A DNA stretch of 34,718 nucleotides from Lentisphaerota bacterium (GTDB lineage: Bacteria; Verrucomicrobiota; Kiritimatiellia; UBA8416; JAIOPI01), in contig JAIOPI010000013.1 of assembly GCA_021413965.1 (NCBI GenBank), positions 1-34,718 of the forward strand, given 5' to 3'. Both the position numbers and the translations under genes were made by a program. Below, piece after piece: positions 7,050 to 17,500 of the stretch (position 1 is the first letter of the stretch; every line of letters begins with the position of its first letter). The notes below the pieces were generated by a model. The model was not told where the DNA came from. It was given only the letters and a program-made list of their open reading frames with translations, and did no database searches.

Positions 7050-10000
7050 ATGCGACGACTTGCCGTCTTGCCCGTCCTTGCGCTGCTGCTCGGTTCCACC
7101 GCCCAGGCCACGGATGTCTCGGGCACCCTCGGGAGTGACGCCACGTGGGCCACCAATGGCAGCCCCTACGTCATCACGGCCCCCCTCACCGTCACCCTCG
7201 GCACCACCCTGACCATCGCCCCCGGCGTCGAGGTCCACTTCACCACGAACACGTTCCTGACCGTGCGCGGCGCGCTGCGCGCCATCGGAACCGCCGAGCG
7301 CCCCATCCGCTTCAGCGCCGCGCCGGCCCTGACCGCCCGCGGGGGCCTCGACATCCTCGGCACTAATTTCGCGCTGGAGGCCTCCGCGGTCTTTTCCCAT
7401 TGCGACTTCACGCGCCTGCAGGCATCCCCCGGCGTCCTCATGGCGCATTTTGCCGAGCTTCAGATCAGCACCTGCACCTTCAGCAACATGGCGGCGAAAG
7501 TCATCTTCCCGTTCGATAGCCGCGTCACCATCGACCACAATGAAATTCACGACACCCAGGAGTCCCTGAATGCCGTGCGCTGTGCCGGCCTGATTGCCTC
7601 GAACTACATTCACACGGTGAACGGCAATTCCGACGCCATCGACATCGATTTCGGCTGGACTGGCCCAGGCGACCCGAGCCTGATCCTGGAATGGAATCAC
7701 GTCGAGGGCGGCGACTTCCACAACGCCGACGGCATCGATCTCGGTACCACGCGAAACCTGGTTGTGCGCAACAACATCATGCACAACTTCGGCGACAAGG
7801 GGATGTCGATCGGCGAGGACAGCGAAGTGGTCGCCTACAACAATTGGATGGAGGACTGCGTCAGCGGCGTCGCCATCAAGGACAGCTCGCGGCCGCTGCT
7901 GTCCAACTTCACCATTGTGAACTGCACGTACGGCGTCAACAGCTACGAGAAGACGGCAGGCCTGGGGGGCGGAAATGGCTCGATCACCAATTTCGTGATC
8001 TGGAATTGCGGCACGAGCATCCTCCTGGACAGCCTCTCGCACATCGACGTCGGCTACAGCATCCTGCAGGGGGCCGCGGTCTGGCCCGGGCCCGGGAACA
8101 CCAACCTGGATCCGGAGTTTGTGGATCCGCCTGCCCGGGACTACCGGCTGCGGCCCGGATCCCCCGCCATCGATTCCGCCATCCCCCTGCCCTGGATGCC
8201 GGGCGCCGCCGATCTGGCGGGCGCCCCCCGGCTGTCCGGCGCCGGGCCCGATCGCGGCGCCTACGAATACCTCACCGGTGCGCTCGAGGCCAACTTTGTC
8301 GCCTCCCCGCGCAGCGGGCCCTCTCCCCTCCCCGTCACCTTCACGGCCTACCTCGCGGGAACCAACCTGGAAGGGCTCGTCTACGCCTGGGACTTCGAAG
8401 GGGACGGCACCAACGACATCGCCGGAGAAGGGTTGACGAGCGTCACCAACCCCTATGCCGTGTTCGGCCTGCACAGCCCCGCGCTGACCGTCACCAATGC
8501 GGCGGGTGACCGCGATACGGTCCGCCGCGCGGACTACATCAGCGTCGATGGGCCGGCTCATGTGTACGTCTCGCCGGAAGGATCGCACGAATTTCCCTAC
8601 ACCAACTGGCTGACCGCCGCCACGAACATCGCGTCCGCCTTGACCGCGGCGTTCAACGGGACCGTGGTGTGGGTCACCAATGGCACCTACCAGCCGGCCG
8701 GCGAACTCGTCCTGGCGCAGAACATGGAGCTGCGCAGTGTCAATGGGCCGGGCGCCACCATTCTCGACGGCCGTGACCGCATACGCGTGGCCAGCCTCAC
8801 CCACCCGCAGGCACGGCTGGCCGGCTTCACCATCACCGGTGGTCATGCAGCAAACGGCGGCGGGCTGTACCTGCAGGACGGCCAGGCCGAGGATTGCGTG
8901 ATCAGTCACAATCGCGCGGACGCCCTCGGCGGCGGCGTTTACATGAAACCCGGCACCGCGCTGGCCGCCAGCATCCTGGCAAACAACCAGTCGACCAATT
9001 ACGGCGGCGGGGCCTACCTCGACGGCGGCGGCCTGATTGACCGGTGCCGCATCGTCAGCAATGCCAACCTGGCCGTTGGCGCGGACGGTGGCGGCGTCTA
9101 TCTGGACGGCGGCGGGACGATCCGCAGCTGCCTCGTGGCGGCCAACCAGTCGGTCGACAAGGCCGGCGGGGCTTACCTGCTGAACGGAGGAGTCCTGGAA
9201 AGCAGCACGGTGGTCGATAACAGCGCCTTATCCGGGGGCGGCACCCGCTGTTCCGGCGGCGGCACGGTGCGCAACACCATCATCTACTTCAACAATGCCC
9301 CGGCGGGGCCCAATACCTCCGACTCCGGCAGCGGGTTTCTATACACCTACACCTGCACCGTGCCTGGCATCGCCGGTGACGGGAACATCACCAACGATCC
9401 CGCCTTCGCACCAGCCGACGACTGGCGCCTGTCGGCCAGTTCGCCTTGCATCGATGCCGGCCTCGATCAGCCCTGGATGACCGGCGCCACCGATCTCACG
9501 GGTCTGGCCCGCGCACTGGGTACGGCCGTTGACCTTGGCGCCCATGAATCCGGCAGACTCAAGGTGACCTTCGGCGCCGTTCCCGCCGGCGGCTTCGCGC
9601 CGCTGACCACGGTGCTGACCGCGGTGGTCAGCGGCACCAATCAAGCCGGACTTTTCTTTCGTTGGGATTTCGACGGCGACGGCATCGTGGACGCATCCGG
9701 CGCCGATCTCGCGGTGATCACCAACGTCTATGGCACCATCGGCCGCTACACGGTTGAACTGACGGTCAGCAACGCCATGAATGAGGTTGATGTCCAGCGC
9801 CACGAGCAAGTCGTCACCGTCAGCCCCGCGGTGCTCTACGTCTCCCAGTCCGGGTCCCACGTGTCACCGTTCAACACCTGGCCCAAAGCCGCGACCAATC
9901 TCCAGTCGGCAATCGATGCGTCCGTTGATCAGGCCCGCATCGACGTGGCCGGCGGCGACTACGCCATCCGCACCCCCGTGGTGCTGGACAGGGGCGTCAC

Positions 10001-11219
10001 CGTGAGCAGCGTGAACGGGTCCGGCATCACGGTGCTGGAAGGCGGCCAGACGAGCCAGGTGGTGCAGGTGGTGCACACCAACGCCGTGCTCCGCGGATTC
10101 ACGATCCGGCAGGGACGCGCCGCGAATGGCGGTGGCGCGCTGGTGGACAAGGGACGCCTTGAACAGTGCGTGATCGGCGGAAATTACGCGACCGGCAATG
10201 GCGGCGGCGTCTTCGTGGGCGCCGCCGGCGTCGTGCGCGACTGCCTGATTACCAACAACATCGCCGGCGATCTTGGAGGCGGCCTCTACCTGATCGCCGG
10301 GGCGCTGGTGGAGCGCTGCGTCATCGCCGGCAACGTGGCCACCAACCGCGGAGGCGGCGCGTATCTCAATGGCGGCGGCACGCTGCGCAATGACCTCGTG
10401 ACGGCGAACCGCGCCGCGGGCGGAGGCGGCGTGACCATTCTGAATAGCGGCCTCGCGGAAAGCTGTACGATCGTCAGCAACACCGCCACCAGCGCCGCAC
10501 TGGGAGGCGGCCTGCGCATATCGGGCGCCGGCTCGGCGCGCAATTCCATTGTCTACTACAATTCCCTGCCGAACCTGTTCACCAACTCAGCCAGCGCCGT
10601 GCTGCGCAACCTGTGCACCGTGCCCGCCGTCTCCGGTGCCGGCAATCAGACCAATGCCCCAGGCCTCTCGGCTGCCACCGGCTGGCAACTGCCTGCCGGA
10701 TCAACCAGCATCGACGCGGGCACGAATCAACCCTGGATGGGGAACGAAATCGATCTGGCCGGCCTGCCGCGGGTTCTGGACGGAACGGGAGGCGGCAGCA
10801 GCACGGTGGATCTCGGCGCCTTCGAGTATCTCCACCCGACGGCGGACAGCGATCACGACGGCCAGCCTGACGCGTGGGAACTCTCGCAGCGTCTGAATCC
10901 ACGGGTGGACGATGCGGGCGAGGATCTCGATGGGGACGGGTTTGTCAACGGTGACGAATACGTGGCCGGGACCAGCCCCACCAATGCTGCCGACCTGTTC
11001 CGTATCACGGCGGTCAATGGCAGCAGCGCTGGCGTGGGATTCTTCTGGTCCTCGGTCTCCGGACGGTCCTACCGGGTGTATGCCGGCCCTGAACCCGGCG
11101 GGGCATGGAGCAACGTGGACGAGCTGGCCGGCACCGGGCAGCCGCAAACATACACGAACCAACTCGACACGCCGGAAGTCCGGTTCTACCGCCTCGATGT
11201 GGCCTTGCCTCAGCCCTGA
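7050..11219 (+). CDS. Secreted beta-helix/PKD protein with choice-of-anchor Q segments
   Basis: This 1389-residue protein starts with a signal peptide (MRRLAVLPVLALLLGSTAQA). Residues about 25-400 and the two later blocks (about 500-820 and 927-1260) are right-handed parallel beta-helix repeats of the pectate-lyase-like kind, with GGGVYL and GGGAYLDGGG rungs. Two PKD domains (about 410-495 and 836-925) carry YAWDFEGDGTND and FRWDFDGDGIVD. Each beta-helix block ends in a choice-of-anchor Q-like segment (PAIDS...PW...DLAG...GAYEY), seen three times. Near residue 1265 is DSDHDGQPDAWE...DLDGDGFVNGDEY, a thrombospondin-3-like calcium-binding segment, followed by a C-terminal module of about 65 residues ending FYRLDVA. 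ATG 7050 is chosen over GTG 7044 because GGCAGGG lies just upstream. No catalytic residues are identifiable, so it may be an adhesin, a polysaccharide-binding protein or a lyase. It is a likely exported or surface protein. Confidence 0.85.
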   Translation: MRRLAVLPVLALLLGSTAQATDVSGTLGSDATWATNGSPYVITAPLTVTLGTTLTIAPGVEVHFTTNTFLTVRGALRAIGTAERPIRFSAAPALTARGGLDILGTNFALEASAVFSHCDFTRLQASPGVLMAHFAELQISTCTFSNMAAKVIFPFDSRVTIDHNEIHDTQESLNAVRCAGLIASNYIHTVNGNSDAIDIDFGWTGPGDPSLILEWNHVEGGDFHNADGIDLGTTRNLVVRNNIMHNFGDKGMSIGEDSEVVAYNNWMEDCVSGVAIKDSSRPLLSNFTIVNCTYGVNSYEKTAGLGGGNGSITNFVIWNCGTSILLDSLSHIDVGYSILQGAAVWPGPGNTNLDPEFVDPPARDYRLRPGSPAIDSAIPLPWMPGAADLAGAPRLSGAGPDRGAYEYLTGALEANFVASPRSGPSPLPVTFTAYLAGTNLEGLVYAWDFEGDGTNDIAGEGLTSVTNPYAVFGLHSPALTVTNAAGDRDTVRRADYISVDGPAHVYVSPEGSHEFPYTNWLTAATNIASALTAAFNGTVVWVTNGTYQPAGELVLAQNMELRSVNGPGATILDGRDRIRVASLTHPQARLAGFTITGGHAANGGGLYLQDGQAEDCVISHNRADALGGGVYMKPGTALAASILANNQSTNYGGGAYLDGGGLIDRCRIVSNANLAVGADGGGVYLDGGGTIRSCLVAANQSVDKAGGAYLLNGGVLESSTVVDNSALSGGGTRCSGGGTVRNTIIYFNNAPAGPNTSDSGSGFLYTYTCTVPGIAGDGNITNDPAFAPADDWRLSASSPCIDAGLDQPWMTGATDLTGLARALGTAVDLGAHESGRLKVTFGAVPAGGFAPLTTVLTAVVSGTNQAGLFFRWDFDGDGIVDASGADLAVITNVYGTIGRYTVELTVSNAMNEVDVQRHEQVVTVSPAVLYVSQSGSHVSPFNTWPKAATNLQSAIDASVDQARIDVAGGDYAIRTPVVLDRGVTVSSVNGSGITVLEGGQTSQVVQVVHTNAVLRGFTIRQGRAANGGGALVDKGRLEQCVIGGNYATGNGGGVFVGAAGVVRDCLITNNIAGDLGGGLYLIAGALVERCVIAGNVATNRGGGAYLNGGGTLRNDLVTANRAAGGGGVTILNSGLAESCTIVSNTATSAALGGGLRISGAGSARNSIVYYNSLPNLFTNSASAVLRNLCTVPAVSGAGNQTNAPGLSAATGWQLPAGSTSIDAGTNQPWMGNEIDLAGLPRVLDGTGGGSSTVDLGAFEYLHPTADSDHDGQPDAWELSQRLNPRVDDAGEDLDGDGFVNGDEYVAGTSPTNAADLFRITAVNGSSAGVGFFWSSVSGRSYRVYAGPEPGGAWSNVDELAGTGQPQTYTNQLDTPEVRFYRLDVALPQP

Positions 11220-11421
11220 GACCGCGCCTGATGGTGTCACCTCACCGTCAGTCCTCAGCCAAACTGTCCCATTTCCCACCGCGCTGTGCCGCGACCTACC
11301 GAGGTGGCCCGTGACCCCCGGGCACGGGTGGCGCATTGCCCTTGTCACGCCAGCCCCCCGCCTGCACAACTCGTGCTTTGTCAAGGAATTGCAAAATCGG
11401 AACCTGGCCGCGCGGTGGGGG

Positions 11422-11450
11422 TTGAGACGGTACCAGACTTGCTTTACTAT
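11422..11450 (+). promoter_or_regulatory. Promoter of the first CotH-like giant gene
   Basis: TTGAGA at 11422-11427 and TACTAT at 11445-11450 are 17 bases apart. Start of transcription would be near 11457, giving a leader of about 50 bases before ATG 11509. The intergenic stretch 11220-11508 otherwise shows only a weak hairpin, CCCGTG (11308-11313) with CACGGG (11323-11328), without a T-run. Confidence 0.5.
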
Positions 11451-11469
11451 TCTGGTGGTCGTAGGTTCT

Positions 11470-11485
11470 ACTACACGTGTGTAGT
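11470..11485. promoter_or_regulatory. Operator-like dyad in the leader
   Basis: ACTACAC-GT-GTGTAGT is a perfect seven-base inverted repeat with a two-base centre, placed about 13 bases after the expected transcription start. GTAG (11461-11464) just before it can instead pair with CTAC (11468-11471), so two hairpins compete in RNA. The layout fits a repressor site or a leader switch; which one cannot be told from sequence. Confidence 0.45.
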
Positions 11486-11508
11486 TTTGGCACGCACAGA
11501 GCATCGCC

Positions 11509-14500
11509 ATGATACGGACCGTTACATGTTGTGTCGCCGTGTGCGGGCTGCTGGTCGGGCTCCTGACGCTCCCCCCAACCACCTCGGCCGCCGACCCCCA
11601 GCTTGTCATCAACGAGCTCATGTATCACCACTACGAGTCCTGGCCGACCAATCAGCCCTACGCCAATACGAATCACACGGAATTCATCGAACTCTTCAAT
11701 GCCGGTGCCAGCTCGCTCGTGCTCACGAATTACCAGTTTGATACCGGCATTGCCTACACCTTCACCGGCGGAACCCTCGCCCCCAACAACTACCTCGTGA
11801 TCTGTGAGGACCTGACGGCCTTCACCAATGCCTATCCGTCCGTGACCAATGTGGTCGGGCCCTACAGCGGCAGTCTGGCCAGGGGCGGCGAGCGCGTCAC
11901 CCTGTCCCGCCGCGACAACGGGAGCTGGGTGACCGAGGATACCTTGCAGTACATCGATGACGATGATTCGGACGGCACGGGCTACTCCCTCGAATTGATC
12001 AACCCGGGGTTTGCTCGCCTTCGGAACCAGTACTACGGCGACTGGGTGGCCTCGAGCACCGTCAGCGGCACCCCGGGCCGCGTCAACAGCCGCTACCTCC
12101 CCTTGCCGCTTCCCGTGGCCGGGGACGTCATGCATGACCCGCCTCTGCCTCCCGCCGGTTCATCGGTCAAAGTGACCGTTCGTGCAACCGGGCGCGATGG
12201 CGACGCGGTCAATGTGGCGCTGGAGTATCGCAAGGATGCCAGCCCGACCAACGCCTGGGCCTCCACCAACATGGTCGACCACGGCGCGGAAGGTGACCGC
12301 GTCGCCGGTGATGGCATCTTCACGGCCTGGTTACCTCCTGCCACCAACGGCCCCAATCCCGCCCTCGTGATGGCCGAAGGCGAGATGCTCGAATTTCGCA
12401 TCCGGGTCACCGACGCCATCGGCTCGCGCACCTTTCCCGCCACCAACCGCGCCGAGGTGGCGACCGGCCCCTTCTCCTACCTCGTCAAGTTCGGGGATGA
12501 TCCGGAAACGGGCCTGGCCTACCCCGGGGAATATCGGACCTATCACATGCTGATGACGAAAGCCAAACGCACGGAATTTGAAAATCGCCCCGTATCCAGC
12601 AACATCCCGCTCGATTGCACGCTCGTCGTGTCCGATGGCACGGTCATCTACAACGCGGGCATTCGGCTGCGTGGCAGCGGCTCCCGCAACGGGCTGCCCA
12701 CCTTCTACGGCAACTTCCGCATCGGCCTCCCCACCGGCATGCAGATTGCCAACCAGAAGGAAGTCAACCTGAACTGGGAGAACGCGCTGGCGCAATACAT
12801 GGGGATGCGGCTCACCCGCCAGGCCGGCCTGATCGCGTCCGATGTCCAACTGGCCCGCGTCTGGCTGAATGAAACGCTGAAGACCGCCAACCAAGGCATC
12901 TACTGCAAGATCGAAGGCGTGGGACCGGACTACATCGATAACCACTATCCCCTCGGCGAAATCGGCAACATCTATGAGGCCACCGGCTACGATCCCCCGA
13001 ATCCCACGTATGACGGCAGCCTGATCTACTCGTCCAATCTCAACACGTATCCGACGCACTTCATCTCCAAGCTCGGCAATCCTTACACGGCCTGGTTTGA
13101 TCTGCAGAACCTGACGTACCTGCTCTCCCGCCCGACGTCGGAGTTCCCCACCATCCTGACCAACCGCGTCAACGTCAAGGGCTGGAGCCGGCTCTACGCC
13201 GCCAACGTCTGCATGGACAACTCCGAGGCCGGCTATTACGCCGTGCCAGGGTATGGCGACGAGCTCCGCATGTTCTGCAGTTCCATCACCGGCCTGTTCG
13301 ACATGTTCCCCTGGGATTACAGCGACTCGCTCGGGATGGGACAGTCGGCGAGCACGTACGTGGATATCTGGGGCTTCACGTTTCAGCTCATCCCCACGTA
13401 TCTCTACAGCCGCCCCATTCTCCCCTACTACACCGGCGACGTCCTGGACATCGCCACCAACCTGCTGTCGGATGCCAACATGAATGCCCTGTTCGATTCC
13501 ATGGGCTCCAAGATGACGCCAACCTTGCGCAACCAGACGCTCACCCATGTGCAACAGCGCCGCAATTTGATCCTGGCCGCGCTCAATACCAGCCTCACGG
13601 TCAACGGCTTGACCAACGGGGCGCCCGTGCTCCTGGTGCCCAGCACGAACGGCGCCGTGCGGCTGAGCCTCGCCGGCACGGCGCCCCAGGGCTACACGGA
13701 CCGCGTCCTCATCAACGGCAACGCCGCGTCATGGACGCCGCGCTACCCGACCTGGACCATGACCAATGTCGTGACCGTCGCGGGCGATGTGGCCGATGTG
13801 ACGATCAACACCTCCGATCCCGAAGGCAGGCTGCTACGCACGCTGGCCTTCAAGGCCGTCGCCCAGCGCAGCCCCGTGACGATCACAGCCAATATCACCA
13901 CGGACACGACGTGGGCCCCCGCCGCCGGCATTTACATCATCAGCAACAACGTGACGGTGACCGCGGGCGCCAAACTGACCATCCAGCCGCAGACCGTGGT
14001 CCTGATGGCCCCCGGGAAGACGCTCACGGTGAATGGCAGACTCGACGTGCTCGGCTCCACCAATGCCCCGGTTCAGATCCTGCCGCAGGGCGGCACCACG
14101 CCCTGGCTGATCGCCGGCGGGGGAACCAACGCCATACTCGTGATCTCCAATGCCGTCTGCTCGCTGGGCCGCATCACGGTCGATGGCGGCGCCACGCTGC
14201 GCATCTACGACAGCGCGCTCTCGGGCTCCCAGGATACGAACGGCATCATTCAAGCCACGGGCGCCGCATCCGTTCAGATCGCCCGCTGCGTCGTCCGCGA
14301 TTTCAACCGCACCCGCTTCGACAATTCCCCCACGGTAATCGATCAAAGCCTGTTCGAATCCATGTCCGCCGTCGGTATCGAAATCAACGGCGCGGCGACG
14401 ACCACGGTGCGCCGCACGACGATTCGCCAGCCGCTGGGCACGGACGGCATCACCTTCGCCAACGCCGCCGGGCTGGTCACGAATGTCCTCATCGAAGGCA

Positions 14501-17500
14501 TGTCCGGCACTGGCGTGGCGGCGCGGGCCTCTGCGGTGACCGTGGTCAACGCCTTGGTGGAAGCCTGTGGCACGGCCCTGCATGTGAGCGAGGCATCGAG
14601 CGTGATGGCGCGCAACAGCACATTCGTCGACAACGACATCGGCGTGAACGGTCCGGCCGCGCTGACCAACATGATCGTCTGGTCGGCCTCGTCCCTCGCC
14701 GTGACCAACGGCCCGCCCACCGCGACGACGAGCGACATCCTGCTGCCCGGCACGGGCACCTACGCCGGCTCCGGCAACCTCAATCGCAACCCGTTTTTCC
14801 GCAGCGCCACGGACCGGGATTACCAGCTCGGCCCCTTCTCGCCCTGCCTCGGCGTGGCCACCGGTGGCGGCAACCTCGGCGTGCCGTACCCCACCGGCGC
14901 CAATCCCTTTGCCCCAACCAACCTGAGCCTGGCCGCGTCGTCCAATAGCGTGCAGCTGACGTGGACTGACCTGAGCCCTGACGAAACCGGGTTTGAAATC
15001 CAGCGCTCCGACGACGATGGCCGGACCTGGAGCACGGTGGGCATGGCGCCTGCCGGCGCCACGGAGTTCACCAATGGCGACGTGAAGCCGAACACGCCGT
15101 ACCAGTACCGACTCCGCGCCACGCACGCCCGCGGGGCTTCCACCTTCACCGACGCGGCGGGCATCACCACCTCGCTGCAAAGCATGACGCAACTGCTGCG
15201 ATCGTACTTCCGCATCACGGAAATCATGTATCACCCGGCCGAAACCGGGGAGTTGACGGAGTTCCTCGAATTCAAGAACATCAGCACCAACGTGCTGCTG
15301 GACCTCTCGGGGCTCTATACCGACCATGGCAGCACGGCCAGCCCACCCTATCGATTTTCCTTCACCAACGGCACCCTGCTGGGGCCGCAGGAGTTCTTCG
15401 TGCTCGCACGCAATGCCGCGGGCTTTGCCGCGGTCCACCCCGGCGTCTTCATCAACGACACCTACGACGATGACGACAAGCTCGGCAACGGCGGCGAAGA
15501 CATCTGGGTCCGCGACCGATCCGGGATCGAAGTCATCCGCTTCGACTTTGGCGATGGCAGCAGCGGGCGGTCCTGGTACACGTCCACGGATGGCGCCGGC
15601 TACTCGCTGGTGCCGGTGAACCCCGACCCGTACACCGATGACATGGACGACGACCTGTCCTGGCGCGCCAGCAGCGCGATCGGCGGCTCGCCCGGCGCCG
15701 ATGATCCCGAACCCTTCGCCAGCGGCATCGTCATCAACGAAGCGCTCGCACACACCGACCCTCCCTTGGAGGACGCGGTTGAGATTCGCAATGTCGGCAC
15801 GAACTCAGTCAATGTCGCCGGCTGGTACTTGAGCGATGATTTCAACGACCTGCGAAAATACCGCATCCCGCCCAGCCCCGCCCGCATCCTGGCGCCCGGC
15901 GCCTATGGCGTGCTGTATGCCGGCCTGACATTCGAAAGCACAAATGCGGCCACGCCCTTCCAATTCACGGAATTCGGAACGGAGCCGGTCATCCTCTCCG
16001 CCTCCACGGGCACGAATCTCACGGGCTACCGCGCCGTGGCGACCTTCCGCGGGGCCATCGAGAATGGCGTCTCCTTCGGGCGCTACACCTGCAGCGATGG
16101 CCGCGTGGATTTCGTGGCCATGGCTGCCAGGACCTTTGGCATGGATAACCCCGCCACGGTGCAGCAGTTCCGCACGGGCACCGGCGCGCTCAATTCCGGG
16201 CCCAAGGTCGGCCCCGTGGTGATCAACGAAATCATGTACAACCCGGGCCCCGGCGGGAAAGAGTTCATCGAGTTGCGGAACATCACCGCCGGCAATGTGC
16301 CCCTGTATTCCCTGACCACGCCGACAAACACCTGGCGATTGCGCGACGCCGTCAGCTACACCTTCCCCCCCAACATCGCCTTGACCCCCGGTGAGCGACT
16401 GCTGGTCGTCGGCGTCGATCCGGCCGAGTTCCGCCAGTTGCTGGGCATCGACAGCGGCACGCGCATTTTCGGCCCCTTCAGCGGGGAGCTTGCCAACGGC
16501 GGGGAACCCGTGGAGCTGGTCAAGCCTGAGGCCCAGGAACTCAACGGGTTCGTGCCACAGGTCATGGTGGACCGCGTTGACTACCGGGATGCCGCCCCCT
16601 GGCCGGCGGCCGCGGACAATGCCGGCGCCTCGCTGGAGCGCCTCAATGCCAGCGCCTACGGCGACGATGCCACCAACTGGGTCGCCGTCACGATCGGCGG
16701 CACGCCCGGCGCCCCCAACAACACCACTAGCATCCCCACGGTCGGCTTCCGCGACGTCACCGACCGGCGCACCGAAACCAATACCGTGTACCAAATCGAC
16801 GTCATCCTGCAGCCCGCCGTGTCCGCCACGGTCACGGTCAGCTACATTCTGTCGGACGGCACAGCCGCCGCGGGGAGTGATTTCACCCTCACGCCGGGCA
16901 CCCTGACCTTCTGGCCGCACGAAACCCTGAAGTCCATCCCGCTGACCATTATCGACGACAGCACGCCCGCCGGCGAACCGGACGAGACGATTGAGATCAC
17001 CCTCACCAACGTGTCGGCTAACGCCTTGCTCGGCGGCAACCGGGTGTACACGCATACGATCGTCGACAACGACGCGGGCACTCTCGCGGCCCCGATCATC
17101 CTGCCGTCCAGGACCACCGACTTCACCAACTCCGTCAGCGTGGAAATCATCCCCACCGTGCCGTATTCCGAAATCTACTACACCACCGACGGCCGCGTGC
17201 CGGAGCGCAGCGACACGTTCTACCAGGGGCCATTCTCCGTCCAGACCAGCACGCGCCTCACCGCCCGCACGTTCCTGGGCGCCATCAATTCCGGCAACTG
17301 GACGAGCGTGCTCCTTCGCGCGCAGGCGATTCCCCCCGGCTGGCGGCCGCCACCGCCTCCACCCGGTGTCAGCGTCCCCGTGCGCGGCAGCCTGGACGAC
17401 GGCTATCAGCCCAATAACCTACTGGCCGTGCAACCGGCTGGCTTGACCATTCAAATGCTGGCCAGCACGACAGAGCGCGCCTTCTTCCGCTTCTACGGCG

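Noticed and set aside
7002..8909. 635-codon open frame on the minus strand opposite the beta-helix protein, and similar ones at 13834-15753 and 19804-21762
   Set aside because: They are antisense to clearly coding, GC-rich repeats, have low-complexity Gly/Val/Asp/Arg composition and show no domain or start signal; they are shadows of strong third-position GC.
11308..11328. Intrinsic terminator after the beta-helix gene
   Set aside because: The stem has only six pairs and no T-run follows.
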